A DNA stretch of 6,699 nt from Ignavibacteriales bacterium. Its GTDB lineage: Bacteria > Bacteroidota > Ignavibacteria > Ignavibacteriales > Melioribacteraceae. Below the pieces are notes generated by a model. That model was not told where the DNA came from. It did no database searches and was given only the letters and a program-made list of their open reading frames with translations. Below, one piece after another: positions 1-6,699 of this stretch; within the stretch, counting starts at the first letter, position 1, and each line of letters begins with the position of its first letter. The stretch covers positions 1-6,699 of the forward strand of contig JAGVBL010000280.1 of the NCBI GenBank assembly GCA_020059785.1, read 5' to 3'. A program made the translations under genes and the position numbers.

Positions 1-937
1 TTGCCGGGTATTTGTTCGAAAAAGAATTTTCAACCGAATCTCTTACAATAGTAGATTTAGATTCTCCGGCAGCAATTATAATTGCAGTTGCGTCAGGGTT
101 ATAAGTAATTGTATTTAGACCGATAGTAATAGTTAGAATAGACCGTGCTACTTCCATTCCTCCAAGATCAACAGATGCTGCCGCCTGGGTTTCGTAATTA
201 GTTTGTGTAAATCGTGTTGTTGAAAAGTGATCGCTCCCCTGAACATTAAAACCGATATGCCCGTCGGGACCAATTCCACCAAGAAAAAATCCGATTCCAC
301 CAAGTTCACGAATTTTTCTTTCGTAATTTGTGCAGAACTCATCAACTAATTCAATAGTAATTTTCTGAAGTCTTTCTAACCGGCTGTTAGGCCAACGAGT
401 GCGTAAAGAAAGATCTACTACTCGATCCGGGAATATTTTATTAAGGGGCAAGCCTTCTGCAGTTCCAATTTCATTCACATTAATTAATAATGCTTTCTCC
501 GGATTCAGCTTGAGATTACTAAAATAGAATTTCTGAAGGAAGTAATAAAAACTATTATGTTGTGTTGAATCGATAGGGTAAAATTCATCTATCTGAACAA
601 AGTGAAGGCTTTGCATATCGGGTTTTACTGAACAATCAATTCCAATTTCATCAAGTTCCTTTTTAACTTTCTTATCGTTCCAGTTATTGAGGTAATAAGT
701 AATCATAGAAATAAAGTGTTCTGGCGTTTTTCCGGTAGGAAGAGAAATTACTCCGCCGGGATTTTTCTGAACCCATTCAATAAACCGGAGTGCGGTAAGT
801 CGTCCTAATTCATAAAAATTCTGTGTCTGTATTACCGGAATTTTTTCGACCGGTTCGTAAATAAATTCTTTACCTGATAAATTCAAAAAGTATTTTTCTA
901 CAAGTGATAAATAATTTTGTTCGAGATCATGATACAT
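1..937 (-). CDS. Glucosamine-6-phosphate deaminase-like protein (NagB/6-phosphogluconolactonase fold), 3'-truncated by window edge
   Basis: The frame opens with ATG at 937 (M-Y-H-D-L-E) and stays open for 312 codons to the left edge, so the C-terminus is missing. NagB enzymes convert glucosamine-6-phosphate to fructose-6-phosphate and ammonia in the cytosol. Visible NagB landmarks are a phosphate-loop-like SLPTGKTP near residue 60, QIDEFYP with D117 matching the catalytic Asp of NagB, the H-x-x-S-F-Y-Y-F segment after it, GGIGPDGHIGFN with D225 and H227, TITIGLNT, and GESKS with K294. The residue after FN is V232, where classical NagB has the Glu of its Asp-His-Glu triad, so deaminase activity is not assured. 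Family members of this style, as I recall them, are long proteins with an added C-terminal PIG-L/LmbE-like domain; the window ends too early to tell. The start is the only ATG, TTG or GTG at the head of this frame below the upstream gene, although no clear Shine-Dalgarno precedes it. It follows the nucleotidyltransferase gene by 38 bases. Family is confident; exact reaction is not. Confidence 0.85.
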   Translation of the reverse strand, partial: MYHDLEQNYLSLVEKYFLNLSGKEFIYEPVEKIPVIQTQNFYELGRLTALRFIEWVQKNPGGVISLPTGKTPEHFISMITYYLNNWNDKKVKKELDEIGIDCSVKPDMQSLHFVQIDEFYPIDSTQHNSFYYFLQKFYFSNLKLNPEKALLINVNEIGTAEGLPLNKIFPDRVVDLSLRTRWPNSRLERLQKITIELVDEFCTNYERKIRELGGIGFFLGGIGPDGHIGFNVQGSDHFSTTRFTQTNYETQAAASVDLGGMEVARSILTITIGLNTITYNPDATAIIIAAGESKSTIVRDSVENSFSNKYPA

Positions 938-975
938 TTTAGTCGCCGGATAATTATTACAAGTGCAATTTAAGG

Positions 976-1833
976 TTAATACGGGAATTTATTTTCTAAA
1001 AAATCTTTTACAATCAGAATATCACTTTTACTCGATAAATCCGGTACATTTTCATTTAACCGTAATGTAAAAACCGATTGTGGATTTTTTTCAATCATCA
1101 ATTTTACTGTAGTTGGAATTTCCTTTTCCTTTCTTGATTGATTTTCTGGAGTAATTTCCAAAAACGGAAATATCATGTCATAGTCGAATCTGAAGATGTT
1201 CATACTAACGCCAACAAATCCATCAATCGTCTTCTGCATTTCAATAATTTCTGCGGATGGTTTTTCAATTATGTCTATCAGAAAATTATTTCCGTCCTTT
1301 TTCGTAATTGAAAACTTGCCGATCCGTTCATCATCAAATCCTAAACCTTTGCTGTCATAATCAATCATTGAATTTGGATGATGGCATTCAAGCAGTAATT
1401 TAAGTGCATTAACAGAGTAAAGGTTATCGCTATTGCACATTGTAAATTTCATTCCACACCAATCGGTTCTTTTTAGTAATGCCCTGTAAAGTGCATCTGC
1501 TGTTCCCAGCGGTTTTTCTCTTCCGGGAGGAATTGGCTGAATTGCAAAATCGAATGAAAGGTTTTCAAATCCTACTATATTTTTTTTATCACTGTAATAA
1601 TTGATAATGGAATTGTCCCTTTCATTTACTACAATTACAACATCCTTATAGCCGGCATTTTGAACATTAATAAGAAGGTAATCTAAAAAAGGTCGGTCAT
1701 CGGAACCGATACGGATCATCGATTTGGATTTTTCATTCGAATCATTCATCAGTTTCTGCTCAAGCATTACATTCGAATCGTTCTTTTTCATTCGCGAAGA
1801 AATTCCACCGGCAAGAATTACAATACGCGGCAT
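976..1833 (-). CDS. Sugar-phosphate nucleotidyltransferase family protein (RmlA/GlmU-N-like Rossmann fold)
   Basis: This 285-residue cytosolic protein looks like a single-domain NTP-transferase, the family that joins a sugar-1-phosphate to an NTP, giving an NDP-sugar and pyrophosphate. Its N-terminus carries the nucleotide-binding signature L-A-G-G-I-S-S-R-M (7-15). Further motifs are GREKPLGTADAL (104-115), the metal-binding type Asp in CNSDN (D136), IIEKP (188-192), and GFVGVSMNIFRF after it. The stretch between the signature and the next conserved block (K37, IGS at 42-44, P48) is about 20 residues of Asn/Ser/Lys-rich sequence, longer than I expect. There is no C-terminal left-handed beta-helix, so it is not a full bifunctional GlmU. 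The ATG at 1833 overlaps the kinase stop by one base (TAATG), and GGAG lies 10 bases upstream inside the kinase gene. Translational coupling with the kinase is therefore likely, and the kinase product is the obvious candidate substrate. Base and sugar specificity cannot be read from the sequence. Confidence 0.85.
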   Translation of the reverse strand: MPRIVILAGGISSRMKKNDSNVMLEQKLMNDSNEKSKSMIRIGSDDRPFLDYLLINVQNAGYKDVVIVVNERDNSIINYYSDKKNIVGFENLSFDFAIQPIPPGREKPLGTADALYRALLKRTDWCGMKFTMCNSDNLYSVNALKLLLECHHPNSMIDYDSKGLGFDDERIGKFSITKKDGNNFLIDIIEKPSAEIIEMQKTIDGFVGVSMNIFRFDYDMIFPFLEITPENQSRKEKEIPTTVKLMIEKNPQSVFTLRLNENVPDLSSKSDILIVKDFLENKFPY

Positions 1834-2933
1834 TAATTTTCTACTCCGTTTAATTCAACCTTCGTCCCCTTGTCCACAAATACGATATAAGAATCAGGTG
1901 CAATAACTTTAACTGCGTTTAAAACTTTTTCAGGATTATCGGGTGCATATGCGAACATGCATCCCCCGCCGCCGGATCCGTTTATTTTACATCCGAAAGC
2001 ACCGGCATCTAACGCTGCATTAATCATTCTATCGATTTTATCTGTAGATATTTTTAAGTAATCGCGCAAAACATCCTGATGTTTATTTAACAATTTACCG
2101 AGTTCATTCCTTTCATAATTTTTATCTCTCAATAACTTATGCGCTTTTTCAGTTATGTTCTTATTTATAATTGTTCCTTCGAGTAATCTAAACTCTTCTT
2201 CAGTAAGATTACTTTCATATTTAGCAAGCGATTCAAGTTTCGTATTGTATAAACTAAATCCGGGATAAATCTTCTCAAGTTTGTTTATAATATTCAAGAC
2301 ACCGTGTTTAACTCTCGCCAGAATATTTTTAGTATTCTTTGGTTCTTCAGAATTTCCGAGTATAAAGGGACCGGGTCTGGAATTTAACTCTTCAATTTTT
2401 ATTGATGGGTAAGTACTTAAATAAATTACGCCGCCAATGGAAGTTGAAAAATGATCCATCATACCGCCGGGTTCACCAAACTCCATAACTTCTGCTGAAT
2501 GAGCATATTCAGCTATTTCAAAATTGCTAAGTGATTTTTTCTGATCACTCATTAATGCTAAAAAATTGATCCAGCTGACTACAAGAGCTGACGAACTGGA
2601 AGTACCGGTATTAATCGGGATATCACCTTTAACGACACATTCAATGCCGGAAGAAAATGTAAATCCATTTCGAACCAATACGTTAAATGAACTTCTTAAA
2701 TAATCTCTTTCTCTTAAGTATGGAATCTTTCCGGCTATTGCAAATTCTTCATAATCATTTATATCCGGTAGATTTATAGAAATAATTCTGTTGGAATTTC
2801 TAACTCCTTCAATAGAAACTCTTTTAGAAATTGCAGCAGCAATAACAGGTAATTTCAAATAATCCTGATGTTCACCGAAAAGACAGATTCTTCCAGGAGT
2901 TGAGACTTTCAATTTTTTATCAATTGCTTGCAA
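1833..2933 (-). CDS. GHMP-family sugar kinase (galactokinase-like)
   Basis: The 366-residue protein shows the three GHMP kinase motifs in order: PGRICLFGEHQDYL (13-26), the ATP-binding PINTGTSSSSAL (106-117), and the glycine-rich KINGSGGGGC (316-325). The EFGEPGGMMDHF block (151-162) supplies D160, the likely catalytic base. The layout matches galactokinase and N-acetylgalactosamine kinase, which phosphorylate the anomeric hydroxyl with ATP in the cytosol. The GEHQDY motif, with Gln where galactokinases usually have Thr or Ile, suggests a distinct subgroup of unknown sugar. The apparent start is TTG at 2933, 14 bases after the htpG stop, with GGAAG only 4 bases before it. TTG at 2912 (residue 8) is also possible, just before the KVSTPGR block where I would expect the family to begin. 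An ATG at 2944 is out of frame (see findings). The gene overlaps the nucleotidyltransferase by one base, pointing to a shared pathway. Family is clear, the start and substrate are not. Confidence 0.88.
   Translation of the reverse strand: MQAIDKKLKVSTPGRICLFGEHQDYLKLPVIAAAISKRVSIEGVRNSNRIISINLPDINDYEEFAIAGKIPYLRERDYLRSSFNVLVRNGFTFSSGIECVVKGDIPINTGTSSSSALVVSWINFLALMSDQKKSLSNFEIAEYAHSAEVMEFGEPGGMMDHFSTSIGGVIYLSTYPSIKIEELNSRPGPFILGNSEEPKNTKNILARVKHGVLNIINKLEKIYPGFSLYNTKLESLAKYESNLTEEEFRLLEGTIINKNITEKAHKLLRDKNYERNELGKLLNKHQDVLRDYLKISTDKIDRMINAALDAGAFGCKINGSGGGGCMFAYAPDNPEKVLNAVKVIAPDSYIVFVDKGTKVELNGVEN
1844..1847 (-). promoter_or_regulatory. Ribosome-binding site of the nucleotidyltransferase gene, inside the kinase 3' end
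   Basis: The minus strand reads GGAG ten bases before the ATG at 1833, within the last codons of the kinase. With the TAATG stop/start overlap it fits reinitiation by ribosomes that have just finished the kinase. The spacing is slightly long, so this is a modest call. Confidence 0.4.
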
Positions 2934-2947
2934 TAATCTTCCATTTA

Positions 2948-4858
2948 TTAAGAAATATTCTTCACCTTACAATACCAGTCGCTCGATTTTTCCAGCATAA
3001 CATTTATTCTCTTAACCAGTTCGTGCGGATCTTCTAAATTACCTTCCTGTAAAAGCGAAGATTCATATAGCTGCTCTGTTACCTGTTGAATAAATTCATC
3101 ATCCACATTTGTTTTATATACCTTCAAAAGATTTCTGATTAGTGAATGATTCTGATTTATTTCCATTATCCGTTTCTGAGTTTCTACATTTTGATTTGCC
3201 ATCTTAAGAATTTTCTGCATTGCAGCAGACATTTCATCACCTTCCGAAACCAAACATGATGGACTATCAACAAGTCGCTTTGAAAGACGGACTTCAACAA
3301 CTTTATCACCAAGAATTAATTTCATTTTGGAAAGCAGACTGCTCAAATGCTTTTCATCATCACGTGATAATTCATCAACTTTATTATCAGCTACCTGTGA
3401 ATCCTTAATCTTCTCAAGCTTCTTTAAGTCGGCATTTAATACCGATTTGAATTCGTAGTCTTTGTATTTTCTAATAGATGATACAACAAACTCATCAATC
3501 GGATCGAACATAAAAAGAACTTCAAGACCTTTCTTCTTAAAAATTTCGAGATGTGGATCGGACAGAATAGAATCTCTGTTTGGTCCGCTTAAGTAGAAAA
3601 TTTCTTTTTGGTCTTCCTTAAACCGCGTTACATAATCTGCTAAAGAAATTAATTCATCTTTATCGTTACATGTGGATGAGTTAAACCGAAGCAGCTCAGA
3701 ATATTTTTCGTGATTAATAAAATCGCTATAACCAAGTTTGAAAACACGGTTATGTTCTTTCCAGAATTTTTCGTAACCGTCCTTATCATTTTTAGCTTTA
3801 TCGGTAAGATGCGAAAGAACGGTAGAAGTAACACTTGAAGAAATTTTTGAGAAGACAACATTTTCCTGTAAAGTTTCCCGCGAAATATTAAGCGGTAAAT
3901 CTTCCGAATCTACAACTCCTTTTACAAAGCTGAGGTATTCAGGTAATAAATCCTTGTTTTTATGTTGAATTAATACGCGGCGGACATACAGATCGAGCCC
4001 GTAATTCTCCCTGTCCATCCAGAAGTATTCGAAACTTTTTGATGGAATAAAAAGAAGAGCATTGAATTGAATTGGAGCGTCGACCGATTTATGAATAATA
4101 TCCATCGGTTCATTATTATCGTAAGTAAGAAATTTATAAAACTCTGTATACTTTTCTTTTGTAACCGAACTTTTGGGTTCGCGCCATATAGCAGAAATTG
4201 TATTTATTTTTTCTTTGCCTATAAAAATAGGGAATGAAATAAAACTTGAATGTTTCTTAATAGTCTGCTCAAGCCTCCACTTCTCAGCAAATTCAGAAGC
4301 ATCATCTTTAAGGAGAATTTCTATTTGAGTTCCTCTTTTAATTTTATCGCTTAGTTCCGAAATTTCATAGTCGCCCAATCCATCGGATTTCCATTCAATA
4401 GCAGGTTCATCTTTCTTAAAGGACTTAGTTCTAATTATTACTTCTTTAGCAACCATAAAAACAGAATAGAAACCGACTCCGAATCTTCCGATTATATTAT
4501 TGGCGTAGTCTTTAGCTTCGGAAACGAGCTTAACAAATTCTTCAGTACCGGATTTTGCGATTGTACCGATATTTGTAATAACTTCATCGCGAGTCATACC
4601 AATTCCGGTATCGGTAATTGTTAATATCTTTTTCTTATCATCGAACTCGATTTTTATTTCTAACTGAAGGTCGTTATCTGCAATATCTGTTCCTTTGTTC
4701 GATTCAAAACGGATTTTATCAAGTGCGTCCGAAGCATTTGAAATTAATTCGCGTAAGAAAATTTCGCGACTTGTATATAACGAGTGGACTAAAATGTCTA
4801 AAAGCTTTTTAACTTCTGCTTTAAACTCGTATTTGGTTGAATGAGTTTTTTCTGTCAT
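2948..4858 (-). CDS. htpG: Molecular chaperone HtpG (bacterial HSP90)
   Basis: The 636-residue protein is a full-length bacterial HSP90, a cytosolic ATP-dependent homodimeric chaperone that remodels client proteins, often together with DnaK. The N-terminal GHKL ATPase domain (about 1-220) shows ELISNASDALDK with E37, N41 and D44, DTGIGM with D83, NIGTIAKSGTEEF (96-108) with its Gly/Ser lid residues, and GRFGVGFYSVF (124-134). The middle domain carries NISRETLQEN, whose R327 matches the gamma-phosphate-contacting Arg. The block from KEIFYLSG to DPIDEFVV follows, and the C-terminal dimerisation region ends without an MEEVD tail, as expected in bacteria. Length is close to the roughly 620-640 residues usual for the family and no key residue is missing. 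The start is supported by a strong Shine-Dalgarno. The gene ends in tandem TAA codons only 14 bases before the kinase start, with no room for a terminator, so read-through into the sugar genes is likely. I found no CIRCE heat-shock element in the 58-base upstream gap. Confidence 0.98.
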   Translation of the reverse strand: MTEKTHSTKYEFKAEVKKLLDILVHSLYTSREIFLRELISNASDALDKIRFESNKGTDIADNDLQLEIKIEFDDKKKILTITDTGIGMTRDEVITNIGTIAKSGTEEFVKLVSEAKDYANNIIGRFGVGFYSVFMVAKEVIIRTKSFKKDEPAIEWKSDGLGDYEISELSDKIKRGTQIEILLKDDASEFAEKWRLEQTIKKHSSFISFPIFIGKEKINTISAIWREPKSSVTKEKYTEFYKFLTYDNNEPMDIIHKSVDAPIQFNALLFIPSKSFEYFWMDRENYGLDLYVRRVLIQHKNKDLLPEYLSFVKGVVDSEDLPLNISRETLQENVVFSKISSSVTSTVLSHLTDKAKNDKDGYEKFWKEHNRVFKLGYSDFINHEKYSELLRFNSSTCNDKDELISLADYVTRFKEDQKEIFYLSGPNRDSILSDPHLEIFKKKGLEVLFMFDPIDEFVVSSIRKYKDYEFKSVLNADLKKLEKIKDSQVADNKVDELSRDDEKHLSSLLSKMKLILGDKVVEVRLSKRLVDSPSCLVSEGDEMSAAMQKILKMANQNVETQKRIMEINQNHSLIRNLLKVYKTNVDDEFIQQVTEQLYESSLLQEGNLEDPHELVKRINVMLEKSSDWYCKVKNIS

Positions 4859-4863
4859 TTTTT

Positions 4864-4871
4864 CTCCCTCC
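4864..4871 (-). promoter_or_regulatory. Strong Shine-Dalgarno of htpG
   Basis: The minus strand reads GGAGGGAG, and the GGAGGG core sits 7 bases before the ATG at 4858. It is the best ribosome-binding site in the window and fixes the htpG start. The other genes here have weak sites or none, so htpG is probably translated more efficiently than its neighbours. The rest of the 58-base gap (4859-4916) is AT-rich. I see no convincing promoter or terminator in it. Confidence 0.8.
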
Positions 4872-4916
4872 AGGTTTTAATATTCATCAAATAGAAATAT
4901 GGTAAGCTATTGGAAA

Positions 4917-6699
4917 CTATTTTAAAACGTCATAAAGTTTTTTAATTGCATTAGAAACATTATCTGCTCCCATCTTATCAACTTTTCTATCATACGTCAT
5001 AAGTCCGTTTACTTCAATCTCAACATCGGTAGTTTGTGTATAAATTGCAGCTGAAAGACCTTTCAAAATTAATCCGGGAAATTTTTCAATTAATGATAGG
5101 AATGCGTTTCTTAATTCATCTGTATTGTTAAAGCTCCTGTATCCCCAGTTATCTTTCTCTTTCCATGTATGATTTTCAATAGGAAGTCCTAAACCACCGA
5201 ACTCACCGAGAGCAAGAGCGCGATTATCATCTTTATAATCCGGCATAGAAGGACCGGGGTAGTCGTGTTTATCCAGAATATCACCTGCACCATAAAAGTC
5301 GCTCCATCCGCTTGGTCCATCTACCAACCGGTATGGATCGTAATGTTTAATCCAGTTGCATATTTGTATGGTGTTGAACTGTCCCCAGCCTTCATTAAAA
5401 GGGACCCAGACAATAATCGATTGAAAATTGTAGAGCTGATCAATAATATTTTTTAATTCCTTTTCGAATTGATATTCCGACTGAGCGGTTCGTTTAATCT
5501 CGTTATTATCACCCGATGATGCGTATCCGTCTCCGCTCGGCATATCCTGCCAAACAAGCATTCCCAAACGGTCGCAATGGTAATAATATCTTGCCGGTTC
5601 AACTTTAACATGTTTACGGATCAAATTAAAGCCATACTGCTTCAGTTTTTCAATGTCATAATAAAGAGCTTCATCGGATGGAGCTGTGTAAAGCCCATCC
5701 GGCCACCATCCCTGGTCTAAAGTACCAAATTGAAATAAAAATTTATTGTTGAGCATTATTCGAGGAACACCTTTGGAATCTTTTGAAACAGAAATTTTTC
5801 GCATTGCAAAGTATGATGTTATCTCATCAAGTAATTCATTTTTCCTTAGTAGCCGAACTTTCAGGTCGTATAAAAAAGGATTTGAAGGTGACCAGAGTTT
5901 AGGATTTTGAATTTCAACAGTAATTAAATCGCTGTAATAATATTTCTCACGGTATATTTCTTTTGAACAATCGTAAGCAATAACCTCAACTTCAACTTCA
6001 TCTTCGCTTTGAATCCCATCATAGTCGAAATTGATCCATAATTTTTTATCGTCAATATCAGGAATCAGTTTTATGTTTTTTATGTATGACTGGTTTACCG
6101 GTTCAATCCATACCGTCTGCCAGATTCCGGTAACAGCAGTGTACCAGATTCCTCCTGGTTTATTAACCTGTTTACCGCGCGGTTGAAATCCATCATTGGT
6201 TGGATCCCATACCGAAATTAATATTTCCTGTTCAGGTGAATCATTCAGATAATCCGTAATATCAAAGCTGAATGAATCGTATCCACCCTGATGTAGACCG
6301 ACAAATTTTTTATTAATATAAATATTAGTTTCCCAATCAACAGCACCGAAGTGAAGAATTATCCGTTTATCTTTCCAATCAACCGGTAATTGAAAATTTG
6401 TTTTGTACCAGAGTATATTTTCCTTGCCAACCGGTTTGCCTACTCCGGATAATGAGGATTCAATTGGAAACGGGACAAGAATGCTACCGGAGAAATGTTC
6501 AGGTAATCCTAAATGTTTTGGACGAATTACAAAATTCCATATTCCATTCAGGTTCTTCCACTCTTTTCTTATCAGTTGAGGGCGGGGGTATTCCTGTAAT
6601 ACATTATCGGGAGTTAGTGATTCTCCCCATTTAGTTATTATTGGAACCTTTGCTGGTTTCCAATTCTGACCTATAATTAAAATATGACAGCAAAAAAAA
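4917..6699 (-). CDS. Glycoside hydrolase family 2 enzyme (beta-galactosidase/beta-glucuronidase-like), secreted, 5'-truncated by window edge
   Basis: The frame is open from the right edge to TAG at 4917-4919, giving 593 visible residues. The methionine at 5804 (visible residue 299) is internal, in SYFAMRK, and not the start. The fragment opens with a hydrophobic run (F-F-C-C-H-I-L-I-I-G) then QNWKPA, which looks like the end of a signal peptide, so perhaps 10-20 residues are missing and the enzyme is probably exported to the periplasm or cell surface. Next come a jelly-roll sugar-binding domain (about 30-200, ending GIWQTVWIEPV at 191-201), an Ig-like sandwich (about 202-300, with LWSPSNPFLYDL near 268-279), and a TIM barrel with QGWWPDGLYTAP (from 329) and IRKH (360-363). 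The likely acid/base is E436 in FNEGWGQF and the nucleophile is E499 in LGEFGG, so it should be an active retaining beta-glycosidase. The substrate (beta-galactoside, beta-mannoside or beta-glucuronide) cannot be decided. The htpG start lies 58 bases downstream of the stop. Confidence 0.93.
   Translation of the reverse strand, partial: FFCCHILIIGQNWKPAKVPIITKWGESLTPDNVLQEYPRPQLIRKEWKNLNGIWNFVIRPKHLGLPEHFSGSILVPFPIESSLSGVGKPVGKENILWYKTNFQLPVDWKDKRIILHFGAVDWETNIYINKKFVGLHQGGYDSFSFDITDYLNDSPEQEILISVWDPTNDGFQPRGKQVNKPGGIWYTAVTGIWQTVWIEPVNQSYIKNIKLIPDIDDKKLWINFDYDGIQSEDEVEVEVIAYDCSKEIYREKYYYSDLITVEIQNPKLWSPSNPFLYDLKVRLLRKNELLDEITSYFAMRKISVSKDSKGVPRIMLNNKFLFQFGTLDQGWWPDGLYTAPSDEALYYDIEKLKQYGFNLIRKHVKVEPARYYYHCDRLGMLVWQDMPSGDGYASSGDNNEIKRTAQSEYQFEKELKNIIDQLYNFQSIIVWVPFNEGWGQFNTIQICNWIKHYDPYRLVDGPSGWSDFYGAGDILDKHDYPGPSMPDYKDDNRALALGEFGGLGLPIENHTWKEKDNWGYRSFNNTDELRNAFLSLIEKFPGLILKGLSAAIYTQTTDVEIEVNGLMTYDRKVDKMGADNVSNAIKKLYDVLK

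Noticed and set aside
148..345. 65-codon minus-strand ORF
   Set aside because: It is an out-of-frame shadow of the NagB-like gene, whose own frame shows continuous family motifs across the same bases.
4888..4894. CTATTTG on the minus strand, resembling a Bacteroidota -7 promoter box ahead of htpG
   Set aside because: It lacks the two bases between TA and TTTG of the TAnnTTTG consensus, and I could not find a convincing TTG box at the right distance, so it is not called as a promoter.
4859..4916. Possible terminator or CIRCE-type heat-shock operator in the gap before htpG
   Set aside because: The only inverted pair is AATAG with CTATT around a 12-base loop, which is too weak for a terminator, and no TTAGCACTC/GAGTGCTAA repeat is present.
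4917..5804. A separate 295-residue glycosidase starting at the ATG at 5804
   Set aside because: The frame continues upstream without a stop to the window edge and encodes the jelly-roll and Ig-like domains of a normal GH2 enzyme, so 5804 is an internal methionine.
6398..6634. 78-codon plus-strand ORF, and other plus-strand ORFs at 1724, 3220, 4618 and 5265
   Set aside because: Each lies antisense to a well-supported gene, has low-complexity or motif-free sequence, and has no family resemblance I can recognise.

Overview
The window is a compact, AT-rich bacterial segment in which all five genes lie on the minus strand. Transcription order runs from high to low coordinates: a secreted family 2 glycoside hydrolase (5' end cut off by the right edge), htpG (HSP90 chaperone), a GHMP-family sugar kinase, a sugar-1-phosphate nucleotidyltransferase-like protein, and a glucosamine-6-phosphate deaminase-like protein (3' end cut off by the left edge). 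The long protein reading frames at both edges stay open to the window boundary. There is no non-coding stretch longer than 58 bases, and I see no RNA gene, mobile element or CRISPR array.

The organism is probably a member of the Bacteroidota/Ignavibacteriota (FCB) group. This is inferred from the style of the glycoside hydrolase (a QNWKPA start after a signal peptide, then QGWWPDGLYTAP and IRKHVKVEPA motifs), the GPDGHIGFN type of NagB-like protein, the GEHQDY type of GHMP kinase, low GC, and weak Shine-Dalgarno signals on most genes. The assignment is by recollection of family style, not by a search.

Layout: 6699-4917 is the GH2 enzyme. A 58-base gap holds a strong ribosome-binding site for htpG (4858-2948). 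After only 14 bases comes the kinase (2933-1833, apparent TTG start). The kinase stop overlaps the nucleotidyltransferase start by one base (TAATG at 1833). A 38-base gap then leads to the NagB-like gene (937 to the left edge).

The last three genes read as a sugar-phosphate module. A GHMP kinase could make a sugar-1-phosphate, the nucleotidyltransferase could activate it to an NDP-sugar, and the NagB-like protein could act on an amino-sugar phosphate. The exact sugar cannot be read from the sequence. The points most worth a second look are a Val in the NagB-like protein where the classical catalytic Glu should be, the unresolved start of the kinase (an out-of-frame ATG mini-ORF joined to it only across an A6 run), and the placement of htpG directly ahead of the sugar genes.
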